A stretch of 5,649 nucleotides of DNA, from positions 1 through 5,649 of the forward strand of contig JACCSD010000071.1 in the NCBI GenBank assembly GCA_013813185.1, read 5' to 3'. Below are positions 1 through 5,649 of this stretch, in pieces. Below the pieces are notes generated by a model. That model had not been told where the DNA came from. It saw only the letters and a program-made list of their open reading frames with translations, and did not search any database. This DNA is from Burkholderiaceae bacterium (lineage in GTDB: Bacteria; Pseudomonadota; Gammaproteobacteria; Burkholderiales; Burkholderiaceae_F). A program made the position numbers and the translations under genes. Numbering within the stretch: position 1 is the first letter of the stretch; each line of letters begins with the position of its first letter.

Positions 1-403
1 TCTCGGCAATCGACTGCGCCGAGTCGCGCACGTACATCAGCACCGATAGCGCGGGGTATTTCGCGAGCGCGCGGCGCGGCGGGCGCCGGTCCATCAGCAG
101 GCTGGCGACGACGAACATGTTCATCGCGCTCGGCACCAGCGCCAGCCCGCCGATGAAGAAGATCGCGGCAACCAGCCCCACCACATCGGCCAGCGCGTCA
201 AACCAGAACGACGACGCCCATACGGTGAACGCGAACCACAGCACCATGACGGCGCCGACAGTGATCAGCTGCAGCGGCTGCGAGGGCTCGGCATGGCGCA
301 GCCGCGGCAGCTCAAACAGAGGCGCACGCGCGCGCGTTTCTGCGGTAGCAGTGTCCGCAACGGGCGGACTCGATTTGGAAGGACGAGGCGCGGGACTCGA
401 CAT
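1..403 (-). CDS. Membrane-anchored family 2 glycosyltransferase, N-terminal part (cut by window edge)
   Basis: The first 134 residues of a protein that continues beyond the left edge. Residues 1-45 are a Pro/Ala/Arg-rich, probably cytosolic tail. Two hydrophobic stretches follow, at about 47-65 and 72-103, rich in Phe, Trp, Val and Leu. After a basic linker (DRRPPRRALAKYP, about 105-117) comes LSVLMYVRDSAQSIAE. This fits the first beta-strand and nucleotide-sugar-binding turn of GT-A family 2 glycosyltransferases (usually LSVLIPxYNE or VSVVxPVRN). Two N-terminal membrane helices before a GT-A domain is the layout of processive exopolysaccharide synthases such as the PgaC/NodC type. The catalytic DxD and QxxRW motifs lie outside the window, so substrate cannot be named. 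The Pro usual in the first motif is Tyr here. The chosen ATG follows a purine-rich GAAAGAGGA stretch; an in-frame ATG at 427 is an alternative start. The family call is moderately sure, the exact role unknown. Confidence 0.62.
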   Translation of the reverse strand, partial: MSSPAPRPSKSSPPVADTATAETRARAPLFELPRLRHAEPSQPLQLITVGAVMVLWFAFTVWASSFWFDALADVVGLVAAIFFIGGLALVPSAMNMFVVASLLMDRRPPRRALAKYPALSVLMYVRDSAQSIAE

Positions 404-529
404 TCCTCTTTCTACCGTTACCCGCATGGATCCACGGGCCGAAAAGCGGCGAGGAATGTGCCGACTACCAGCGTTGAGCCACTCACGCCGCCCGCGCGAC
501 CGTCAGACGTGGCAGCCGAATGGAGTAGC

Positions 530-1498
530 TCAGAACCAGCTGGACTTGTCGACCAAGTTTCGCAGCGGTTGCCCGGCCAGGAAGCGGCGGCAATTATCCG
601 AAAGGATGTCGTAGCGCCGCTTGTCGAGATACGGACCGTAGCCCGCGGTGTGCGGCGTGATGAGCACGCCGGGTGTGGTCCACAGCGGATGATCCAAAGG
701 CAGCGGCTCCTGTTCGAAGACATCGAGCGCGGCGCCGGCGATCTCGCCGGCGTTCAGCGCGGCGACGAGGTCGTCAAGACGCGTGGTCATGCCACGACCG
801 ATGTTGATGAAGAAGGCGCTGCGCTTCATCCGCTTGAGCCTTGCGCGATTGATGAACCCTTCGGTGGAGGGAGTATGCGGAACGGTCAGAACCACGAAGT
901 CGGCGCGCGGCAGCAGTGAATCAAGCGCGTCTTCTCGATGCAACTCGGCCACACCTGCCGGAGCGTCTCGACGGCGCGAATCCACGCCGAGTACTTGCAT
1001 TCCGAAGGCAGCGGCGAGCCGCGCAGTCTCTGCGCCAATGCCACCGACTCCGACAATCAGCACGGTGGCCTCCGGCAGGTGGATTACGCCGGTGTCGTGC
1101 GGCGCCGGACGCCACTCGCGAATCAGTTGCTGCGGCAGGTACTGATGCAAGCCGCGCGCGAACGCAAGAATGAACGCCATGATGTGCGCGCCGATATGGT
1201 CATTGAAGATCTCGCGAAAATTTGTCACCACCGCGGGGTGCGCGATCAACTCGGGGTAGTACCAGCCGGCGGGTGGAGCTGCCTGCGGCGCCTGAATCCA
1301 GCGCAGCCGTGAAGCCGTCCGCAGCAGCGCCGACGACACCGTTCCAAAGGCCGCATCGGCACTTGCAATGGCGCCCGCGGCCTCGGTCTCGTTCTCAGCG
1401 ACGATAACCGACACGCTCGGTTGCGCGGCGGCAAGGCGTTTCGCCCACCCGCGCGTGATCGGAGTCTGCGGCGGCAGCATCAGTAGAGTCGTGGTCAT
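530..1498 (-). CDS. D-2-hydroxyacid dehydrogenase (NAD-dependent)
   Basis: A 322-residue cytosolic oxidoreductase of the D-isomer-specific 2-hydroxyacid dehydrogenase family, which interconverts 2-keto acids and D-2-hydroxy acids (glyoxylate/hydroxypyruvate reductase and phosphoglycerate dehydrogenase relatives). The Rossmann nucleotide loop is GVGGIG at 150-155. Asp173 in VLGVDSRR, at the end of the second strand, favours NAD, although the following arginines leave NADP possible. The three family catalytic positions are present: Arg235 in NIGRG, Glu264 in DVFEQEP and His283 in TPHTAGY. The family helix NDHIGAHIMAFILAFARG (100-116) precedes the NAD domain. Length is normal for the family and no C-terminal regulatory ACT domain is present, which argues against a classical long SerA. 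The start has no clear Shine-Dalgarno sequence, but no better start is visible. It lies 82 bases downstream of the 345-residue gene on the same strand and may be read with it. Substrate cannot be deduced. Confidence 0.93.
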   Translation of the reverse strand: MTTTLLMLPPQTPITRGWAKRLAAAQPSVSVIVAENETEAAGAIASADAAFGTVSSALLRTASRLRWIQAPQAAPPAGWYYPELIAHPAVVTNFREIFNDHIGAHIMAFILAFARGLHQYLPQQLIREWRPAPHDTGVIHLPEATVLIVGVGGIGAETARLAAAFGMQVLGVDSRRRDAPAGVAELHREDALDSLLPRADFVVLTVPHTPSTEGFINRARLKRMKRSAFFINIGRGMTTRLDDLVAALNAGEIAGAALDVFEQEPLPLDHPLWTTPGVLITPHTAGYGPYLDKRRYDILSDNCRRFLAGQPLRNLVDKSSWF

Positions 1499-1558
1499 AT
1501 GCGGTGACTTTACCGCTCTTCGCAGCTGCTGAAGAACAACTCGTCGCTAGTGCAGGAA

Positions 1559-1577
1559 CGCTTTGTTCCCGAAAGCG
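1559..1577 (-). other. Small inverted repeat between two minus-strand genes
   Basis: CGCTTT and AAAGCG form a 6-bp perfect stem around a 7-base loop, 5 bases past the stop of the 345-residue gene. A competing 5-bp stem (GGAAC/GTTCC, 1555-1569) overlaps it. No T-run follows on the minus strand, so it is not a convincing intrinsic terminator. It could slow decay of the upstream message or be chance. Confidence 0.2.
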
Positions 1578-1582
1578 GTCGG

Positions 1583-2620
1583 TCACTGGGTAGCTGAGGT
1601 TCCCTCTACCATTTGCTCGGCGGGTAACAAACCGAGACGCACGCCGAGAGCAAAGAGATGAACCGACTCCAACCTTCCGCGTTTTTCCAGTTCCGCCGCG
1701 AGCGTGCGAATCGCGTCCTCGTGCGGCTTGAAGCACTCGGCGACATAGCGCTCGTACATCTCAAAGACTTCCTTAGGCTGCATGCTCCCGAACATGTCCC
1801 GCTGCAGCACGTCGAACTGCGCGATGCTGCGGGCAGCGCGCACGAGCGCCACGTCGCGCGGCAGTTCGCCGACCAGCCGCTCGGCGGCAAAGCCTCCCAA
1901 CGTGGTCAGCGCAAATTTTTCCAGATCCGCGTGCTCCGCCTGACTGGTTTCACCTTTCTCGGCGGCCTGGACATGGCCGCCCATCTCGAGAAAGACGTCG
2001 ATGGGCTCGAGCGTCGCCAGCTGTGGCACTTCACCGGCGAGCAAATGGCCGGCGATCGTGCCGGCCTCGCGTAGAGGCGCCGTGTTGGCGAGCGTCGGCA
2101 TCAGCTTGCGAGCGGAGTAGATTCGCTCGAACGAGAGACCGGCCCATTTGGAAATCACCGCGTGCAGTTCAGTGCGCGTCGCTTCCGGGTTGTAGGCGGC
2201 AAGCTTCGCGAACCACACGTAGTCCAACTTTCGTCCGCTACAAAGAATGCGGGCCAAGCCGCGGATGCGGTGTTGTTCCCTGGCCCACAGCTCGACCGCC
2301 GACGCGGCGTCATCCTTGCGCAGCTCCCCAACGCGCGTCCGGCCAACCTCGGGATCCAAGCCGGCATTGGTGAACGCGACGAACTCGCACATGTTGGCGA
2401 ACGGCGACGCAGTCATCGTCACGCCTGCAGACTGCGAGGCGGCGATGGGCGTTGCGCCGTCGGCCAGCGCACCCAGAATGCGGGCCGCAGCGCCCTGTGC
2501 CGCGATCCACTGCATATGCTCGACGGCCTTCCGGGCTTCCGGATCTAGCAATGCAGTGCGATTGAGCTGGGTGGCATTCAACGCCGCATCGAGCGGCGAC
2601 TTCTTGGTGATGTCAAACAT
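1583..2620 (-). CDS. Uncharacterised 345-residue soluble protein
   Basis: I do not recognise this protein. It is a complete 345-residue reading frame with no signal peptide and no membrane segment, so it is probably cytosolic. The sequence is rich in Ala, Leu, Glu and Arg, with few prolines and a largely helical character. A more conserved-looking centre carries aromatic and basic residues (ELWAREQHRIRGLARILCSGRKLDYVWFAK, about 110-139, and WAGLSFERIYSARKLMP, 159-175). Charged, coiled-coil-like helices follow at about 285-320. It has only three Cys (78, 127, 296) and no obvious nucleotide- or metal-binding motif. GGAG lies 8 bases before the ATG and a promoter candidate lies about 40 bases upstream, both supporting this start and strand. 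Antisense open frames across it are composition shadows. Confidence refers to it being a real gene; no function is offered. Confidence 0.85.
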   Translation of the reverse strand: MFDITKKSPLDAALNATQLNRTALLDPEARKAVEHMQWIAAQGAAARILGALADGATPIAASQSAGVTMTASPFANMCEFVAFTNAGLDPEVGRTRVGELRKDDAASAVELWAREQHRIRGLARILCSGRKLDYVWFAKLAAYNPEATRTELHAVISKWAGLSFERIYSARKLMPTLANTAPLREAGTIAGHLLAGEVPQLATLEPIDVFLEMGGHVQAAEKGETSQAEHADLEKFALTTLGGFAAERLVGELPRDVALVRAARSIAQFDVLQRDMFGSMQPKEVFEMYERYVAECFKPHEDAIRTLAAELEKRGRLESVHLFALGVRLGLLPAEQMVEGTSATQ

Positions 2621-2628
2621 TCGCGGTA

Positions 2629-2632
2629 CTCC
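2629..2632 (-). promoter_or_regulatory. Ribosome binding site of the 345-residue gene
   Basis: Minus-strand GGAG with 8 bases before the ATG at 2620. It supports this start codon. Confidence 0.55.
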
Positions 2633-2657
2633 GTGCGGCCGATTGCGTTACCGCGCG

Positions 2658-2686
2658 ACTTTATGCTCACCCGCAAGATGTAGCAA
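2658..2686 (-). promoter_or_regulatory. Candidate sigma70 promoter for the 345-residue gene
   Basis: On the minus strand, TTGCTA (2686-2681, 4 of 6 matches to TTGACA) and TAAAGT (2663-2658, 4 of 6 to TATAAT) are separated by exactly 17 bases. Transcription would begin near 2651 and give a leader of about 30 bases that includes the GGAG site. The stretch is AT-rich compared with its surroundings. This is a consensus match only and is not proof of activity. Confidence 0.4.
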
Positions 2687-2780
2687 GAAAACCTGTTCTC
2701 CTACCATCAGTTGTGGGCTCATCTTCAAGTGTCGCTGCAGGTCCGGCGTCGACGCTCCTCGCGCCCACGGCGGGCCGGCC

Positions 2781-3131
2781 CTAGATCGCTGCCCGCGAAC
2801 CCGAATGAAACCAGAACTCGATTTCCGAGGTCTCGTGTTCGAAGCGTGCTGAGTGTTCCGCTCGTGCGGGGACGTGGTACCAGTCGCCTGGGCCGTACCG
2901 TTTCTCAGCGCCGTCCACCGTCAAAAGGAGCTCTCCATGAGTTATTACGCCGACATTCGCAGTGTCGTGCTGGTGCGGCGGAATCAAGGTCCCTGCCGGA
3001 TAAGAAGCGAACAACACGTCACACACCCCGGCTTCCAGCTTGAACGCGTCAAACGGGCCGCCAAACTTGGGCAGGGCAAGTATTTCCGGCGGAAAGTGGA
3101 GCGCAGATGTGATTCGCGGCGGCAGGCTCAT
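2781..3131 (-). CDS. Small single-domain cupin protein
   Basis: A 116-residue cytosolic protein that is almost entirely one cupin beta-barrel. Cupin motif 1 is seen as G47-TLIPP-H53-Q-H55-DTAN-VGVITHG66, and motif 2 as YGPGDWYHVPARAEH93. The three metal-binding histidines (53, 55, 93) are present, but the usual metal-ligand Glu after HxH is replaced by Asn59. Metal may still bind through three His, or the protein may have a binding or sensing role. Cupins of this size include isomerases, dioxygenases and sugar- or metabolite-binding proteins; nothing here separates these. The start is set at the ATG preceded by GAAGGGG with 8-base spacing. An in-frame ATG 18 codons upstream (3185) has no comparable site and would reach into the divergent ABC gene. 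It is transcribed away from the ABC operon, and no strong terminator is seen after its stop. Confidence 0.85.
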   Translation of the reverse strand: MSLPPRITSALHFPPEILALPKFGGPFDAFKLEAGVCDVLFASYPAGTLIPPHQHDTANVGVITHGELLLTVDGAEKRYGPGDWYHVPARAEHSARFEHETSEIEFWFHSGSRAAI

Positions 3132-3183
3132 GCCGGCAACCCCTTCTAGCAGTTGAGCTGCGATGTTCTTTATTCTATGCCGC
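3132..3183. promoter_or_regulatory. Short divergent control region, cupin / ABC operon
   Basis: The roughly 50 bases between the two preferred start codons must hold the 5' control signals of both transcription units unless promoters lie inside the genes. It includes an AT-rich patch (TTCTTTATTCTATG, 3166-3179). On the minus strand this gives TAGAAT, a possible -10 for the cupin gene, without a good -35. GCAG-TTGAG-CTGC at 3149-3161 is a short inverted repeat that could be an operator. No Zur- or Fur-like palindrome is seen. Confidence 0.3.
3140..3146 (-). promoter_or_regulatory. Ribosome binding site deciding the cupin start
   Basis: Minus-strand GAAGGGG, 8 bases before the ATG at 3131. It is the reason for preferring this start over the upstream ATG at 3185. 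Confidence 0.6.
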
Positions 3184-3819
3184 ATGCTCGCAGTTCGCGC
3201 GGTCTCGCATCACTACGCCAACACGCAAGTGTTGACGGCGCCCGATTTTGAGCTCGCACGCGACGAACATTGCGCCTTGATCGGCGCGAGCGGCGCTGGC
3301 AAGACCACTCTGCTGCATATCCTGGCCGGCATCCTGCGTCCGACCTCAGGCAACGTAATGCTTGACGGTGAAGCGCTCTATCCGGCGGACGGGCGCGACG
3401 ATCGCTGGCGCGCGAGCCGCGTCGGAGTGATTCCGCAGAAGCTACATCTGCTACCAAGCCTGAGTGCGCTCGACAACGTGCGTCTCGCGCAGTACTTCAT
3501 CGGCAACACCGAGGGCGATTCCGCTCGCGTGTTGTTGGGAAACTTGGGTCTGCAGGCGCGGCTGCACGCCCGGCCTGAAAAGCTGAGCGTCGGCGAGCAG
3601 CAGCGCGTGGCAATCGCCCGTGCGATCGTCAACCAGCCGCGTTTGTTGCTGGCGGACGAACCGACGTCCGGCCTGGACGATTCAAACTCCGAGCGCTCGG
3701 TCGAGCTATTGTTCGAAGCGGCGCGCATGACGGGTGCATTACTCGTCGTCGCGACGCACGATGCGCGAATCCGCGGACGGTTTTCACGCCAGGTGCATTT
3801 GAACAAAGCGCCCGCATGA
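3184..3819 (+). CDS. ABC transporter ATP-binding protein (LolD/MacB-type)
   Basis: A cytosolic ATPase subunit of 211 residues that would power the FtsX-type permease encoded next. All ABC motifs are present: Walker A GASGAGKTT (34-42), Q-loop Gln85 in VIPQKLHLLP, signature LSVGEQQR (134-141), Walker B LLLADEP with Glu159, D-loop SGLD (162-165) and the switch His192 in VATHD. The signature has Val where LSGGE is usual, a variation found in some ABC families and compatible with activity. Length fits the LolD/MacB/FtsE group, which works with FtsX-like permeases in mechanotransmission or lipoprotein handling and not in classical import. The start MLAVRAVSHHY aligns with the family's normal beginning. 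An in-frame ATG at 3163 would add MFFILCR and has only a weak GAG upstream, so the true start is uncertain. The stop overlaps the permease start by 4 bases (ATGA), indicating translational coupling. Confidence 0.93.
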   Translation: MLAVRAVSHHYANTQVLTAPDFELARDEHCALIGASGAGKTTLLHILAGILRPTSGNVMLDGEALYPADGRDDRWRASRVGVIPQKLHLLPSLSALDNVRLAQYFIGNTEGDSARVLLGNLGLQARLHARPEKLSVGEQQRVAIARAIVNQPRLLLADEPTSGLDDSNSERSVELLFEAARMTGALLVVATHDARIRGRFSRQVHLNKAPA

Positions 3820-5012
3820 ACGCCGGGCGCCTCGTTGTCGCGCAGCTCTTGCGGAAGCCGCTGCAAACGGCGCTGGCGGTTGGGCTGCTCGCGCTGGGCA
3901 TCGGCACGCTGGTCTTTGTCGTCCTGGTTCAAGGGCAGCTTTCGCGCCAGATGACGCGCGACGCGCAAGGCATCGACCTCGTGGTCGGCGCCAAGGGTTC
4001 GCCGTTGCAGTTGATTCTTTCGGCCGTCTATCACATCGACATCCCGACCGGCAATATTGCGGTCGCAGCGATCGATCAATTGCGCGCCAATCGGTTGATC
4101 GCCCAGGTGATTCCTGTATCGCTGGGCGATAGCTTCCGGGGATTTCGCATCGTCGGTACAGAGCCGGCGTTGATCGAGCACTATCGCGGTCGCCTGGCTG
4201 CCGGCGCGCTCTGGACCGCGCCGATGCAAGCAGTGCTCGGTTCGGAAGCTGCGCTCGCCACCGGACTCACCGTTGGATCGACGTTTGCCGGCACGCATGG
4301 CCTCGCCGACGGCGGAGCCGTCCACGAAGACTCCAAGTACAGCGTGGCCGGCGTCTTGATGCCGACCGGAACGGTGCTCGATCGGCTGGTGATCACCGAC
4401 AAGGCGAGCGTCTGGCGCGCGCATGAGGGCGAGCCGACGAGCGCCGACGAGCGCGCGATTCTGGAGGCCGAGCGCGAGGTCACTGCGCTTCTGGTGCGCT
4501 ACGCGTCGCCGTTGGCGGCGGCGATCGTGCCACGGCAGGTCAATGCCGAGAGCCGGTTGATGGCAGCGGCGCCCGCCAGCGAGCTGGCGCGGCTGTTCGC
4601 CGTGGTCGGCGTTGGCATCAACACGATGCGTGTGTTCGCCGCCGTTTTGATTGCTTCATCGCTGCTCGCGCTTTTTGTCACGCTGTACAACGCGCTCGAG
4701 GAACGCCGCTACGACATCGCGATCATGCGATTGCTCGGCGCCAGCCGCGGCCGCATCGTTGGCCTCATGCTGTTCGAAGCGTGGCTGCTGGCGCTGGTTG
4801 CAGTCATTGCCGGCGTGCTGATCGGCCTTGTCGCAGTGGCTATTGTTGCGAACTGGCTGACCCAGGCCCGAGCGTTTACCGTGACTGCGCATGTCACGCC
4901 CGAATTGCTGTGGATTGGTATTGTTGCGCTCTTGATAGCGACGATGGCAGCGCTGCTGCCGGCGTGGCGCGCCGGTCGGATGGATGTGGCGCAAACACTG
5001 GCCAAAGGATGA
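3816..5012 (+). CDS. FtsX/MacB-type ABC transporter permease
   Basis: A 398-residue inner-membrane permease with the four-helix FtsX/MacB layout. Helix 1 is at about 17-40, a large periplasmic domain spans about 41-260, and helices lie at about 268-291, 316-346 and 364-384. The cytoplasmic loop NALEERRYDIAIMRLLGASRGRI (292-314) is the typical FtsX coupling region contacting the ATPase. The C-terminus LLPAWRAGRMDVAQTLAKG is the usual family ending. The segment GIDLVVGAKGSPLQLILSAVYHIDIPTGNI (52-81) just after helix 1 is, to my knowledge, typical of the subfamily found beside DUF3299 genes. Proteins of this class move or extract molecules at the inner membrane's outer face, or transmit force to periplasmic partners. 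The substrate here is unknown; locus context points to metal-related envelope function. It starts inside the ATPase stop codon and ends 4 bases before the next gene, so the genes form one operon. Confidence 0.92.
   Translation: MNAGRLVVAQLLRKPLQTALAVGLLALGIGTLVFVVLVQGQLSRQMTRDAQGIDLVVGAKGSPLQLILSAVYHIDIPTGNIAVAAIDQLRANRLIAQVIPVSLGDSFRGFRIVGTEPALIEHYRGRLAAGALWTAPMQAVLGSEAALATGLTVGSTFAGTHGLADGGAVHEDSKYSVAGVLMPTGTVLDRLVITDKASVWRAHEGEPTSADERAILEAEREVTALLVRYASPLAAAIVPRQVNAESRLMAAAPASELARLFAVVGVGINTMRVFAAVLIASSLLALFVTLYNALEERRYDIAIMRLLGASRGRIVGLMLFEAWLLALVAVIAGVLIGLVAVAIVANWLTQARAFTVTAHVTPELLWIGIVALLIATMAALLPAWRAGRMDVAQTLAKG
5004..5009 (+). promoter_or_regulatory. Ribosome binding site of the small Cys/His protein
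   Basis: AAAGGA, 7 bases before the ATG at 5017 and lying within the last codons of the permease. It selects this ATG over the in-frame upstream ATG at 4984, which would sit inside the permease gene and spoil the signal peptide. Confidence 0.65.
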
Positions 5013-5016
5013 ATCG

Positions 5017-5295
5017 ATGAAGGCGTTATGGATACTTCCCCTGCTAATGTCGGTGGCTGCGTTTGCGCAGACCAGTGCTCCGGCGAGCAAGAGTCCTTTA
5101 GCGCCTGCATCGCCGAAGGGTGACGCACACCGCAACGAGGACGTCGCCCGCCATCGGCAAATGGCCAAGGCGCACGAGGAAGCTGCGCGCTGCCTGGAAG
5201 CGGGTTCGGCCGAGAAACAATGTCACGAGCGGCTGCGCGAGGCATGCAAGGGTATCGCGGTGGGGCAGTATTGCGGCATGCGGCACGCTCATTGA
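5017..5295 (+). CDS. Small exported Cys/His-rich protein, possible metal binder
   Basis: A 92-residue protein whose function I do not recognise. Residues 1-17 (MKALWILPLLMSVAAFA) form a clear signal peptide with an AFA cleavage site, so the mature protein of about 75 residues is periplasmic or secreted. A Ser/Ala/Pro linker (18-36) leads to a compact helical domain. This holds four cysteines (59, 69, 77, 86; spacing 9, 7 and 8 residues) and six histidines (38, 46, 53, 70, 90, 92), ending CGMRHAH. In the periplasm the four Cys could form two disulfides, as in small helical-hairpin proteins, or bind metal together with His. The C-terminal HxH tail favours some metal affinity. It sits between the permease and a DUF3299 protein, with start-stop spacing of 4 bases, so co-expression is expected. 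A binding partner or metal chaperone of the transporter is an inference from context only. Confidence 0.85.
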   Translation: MKALWILPLLMSVAAFAQTSAPASKSPLAPASPKGDAHRNEDVARHRQMAKAHEEAARCLEAGSAEKQCHERLREACKGIAVGQYCGMRHAH

Positions 5296-5299
5296 ATGT

Positions 5300-5303
5300 G
5301 GAG
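5300..5303 (+). promoter_or_regulatory. Ribosome binding site of the DUF3299 gene
   Basis: GGAG, 7 bases before the ATG at 5311. It supports the start and separate translation initiation within the operon. Confidence 0.55.
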
Positions 5304-5310
5304 TGAAACA

Positions 5311-5649
5311 ATGAATCGATTGCATACAGTCACACTCGCAGCAGCGATGCTGGCGCTGATGGTTACGAACCCGGCCGTCGCGCAATCTCCGGGCAATCGC
5401 GGCATGGCGTTGCCGATCGATCCGAAGCTGTTGAACGAGCTGCCGGAAGTCAAAGGGGTCGTATCGTGGAAAGTGCTCGGCCAGGTCAAGACCGCGCAGG
5501 TCGGCCAGCGTTTCCTTCCCGAATTCGCCGCCGAGATTCGCAAGCTCGATCAGCAAGACGTCAAACTGCAGGGCTATATGATGCCGATCGTCACCGGCGA
5601 GAAGCACGATCATTTTCTATTGACGATGCGGCCGGCGGACTGTCCGTTC
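5311..5649 (+). CDS. Exported DUF3299-family protein, N-terminal part (cut by window edge)
   Basis: The first 113 residues of a protein that continues past the right edge. Residues 1-24 (ending NPAVA, then QSPGN) are a signal peptide with an AVA cleavage site and no lipobox Cys, so the product is probably a soluble periplasmic protein. The mature part shows the DUF3299 pattern: VVSWKVLGQV (50-59), then FLPEFAAEIRKLDQQDVKLQGYMMPI (68-93), then HFLLTMRPADCPF (101-113). The typical family features seen are the Trp near the start, the KLQGYMMP strand, and the FLL...CPF segment, where a further Cys usually follows. DUF3299 has no defined biochemical activity to my knowledge. Its genes recur beside this kind of ATPase-permease pair, including in zinc-limitation-induced loci of Pseudomonas and Vibrio. 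The Cys in the CPF motif may be a redox or metal site. Confidence 0.88.
   Translation, partial: MNRLHTVTLAAAMLALMVTNPAVAQSPGNRGMALPIDPKLLNELPEVKGVVSWKVLGQVKTAQVGQRFLPEFAAEIRKLDQQDVKLQGYMMPIVTGEKHDHFLLTMRPADCPF

Noticed and set aside
404..529. Gap between the dehydrogenase and glycosyltransferase genes as a site for a small gene, RNA or terminator
   Set aside because: I found no convincing promoter, hairpin with T-run or small coding frame there.
293..919. Long plus-strand open frame (208 residues)
   Set aside because: It lies antisense to the glycosyltransferase start and the dehydrogenase, has an Arg-rich low-quality composition and no family features. It is a shadow of GC-rich coding sequence.
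1501..1516. Hairpin GCGGT/ACCGC just upstream of the dehydrogenase start
   Set aside because: It is only a 5-bp stem with no conserved riboswitch or leader features, so chance is the simplest explanation.
1658..2074. Plus-strand 138-residue open frame within the 345-residue gene
   Set aside because: It is antisense to a longer frame with good initiation signals, and no ribosome site or family feature supports it.
2746..2781. Palindromes GCGTCGACGC (2746-2755) and GGGCCGGCCC (2772-2781) after the cupin stop as a terminator
   Set aside because: Neither has a loop that would make a good hairpin, and no T-run follows on the minus strand. Such short palindromes are common in GC-rich DNA.
3378..4424. 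348-residue minus-strand open frame opposite the ATPase and permease genes
   Set aside because: Both sense genes are firmly identified across it. The product is Arg/Gln/Asp-rich with no recognisable domain, as expected for an antisense shadow.
4656..5311. Minus-strand open frames of 170 and 200 residues opposite the permease end and the small exported protein
   Set aside because: The sense genes have membrane segments, a signal peptide, ribosome sites and tight operon spacing. The antisense products have none of these.

Overview
This is a GC-rich, gene-dense bacterial window. Gene spacing is tight and the ABC transporter genes have a proteobacterial look. A betaproteobacterium (Burkholderiales or a relative) is my best guess, inferred from protein style and not from any marker gene. 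There are no RNA genes, insertion sequences, CRISPR arrays or long repeats that I can see.

The left half (1-3131) is all on the minus strand. Read in the direction of transcription from the middle outwards, it holds a small cupin protein (2781-3131), an unrecognised 345-residue soluble protein (1583-2620), a D-2-hydroxyacid dehydrogenase with an intact NAD site and catalytic triad (530-1498), and the N-terminal part of a membrane-anchored family 2 glycosyltransferase that runs off the left edge (1-403). The gaps between these genes (about 80-160 bases) and a plausible sigma70-type promoter before the 345-residue gene suggest several transcripts, not one operon.

The right half (3184-5649) is a compact plus-strand operon, divergent from the cupin gene across about 50 bases. 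It encodes an ABC ATPase, an FtsX/MacB-type permease overlapping it by 4 bases, a small exported protein with four Cys and six His, and an exported DUF3299-type protein cut by the right edge. The ATPase-permease-DUF3299 set matches the core of loci known in Pseudomonas (PA4063-PA4066) and Vibrio (Zrg), which are linked to zinc limitation. In those loci a DUF2796-type His-rich protein accompanies the transporter; here a different small Cys/His protein sits between permease and DUF3299. The operon is therefore a candidate envelope metal-handling or metalloprotein-maturation system, with the small protein as its least understood part. No Zur-like operator is visible in the short divergent region, so its regulation is open.
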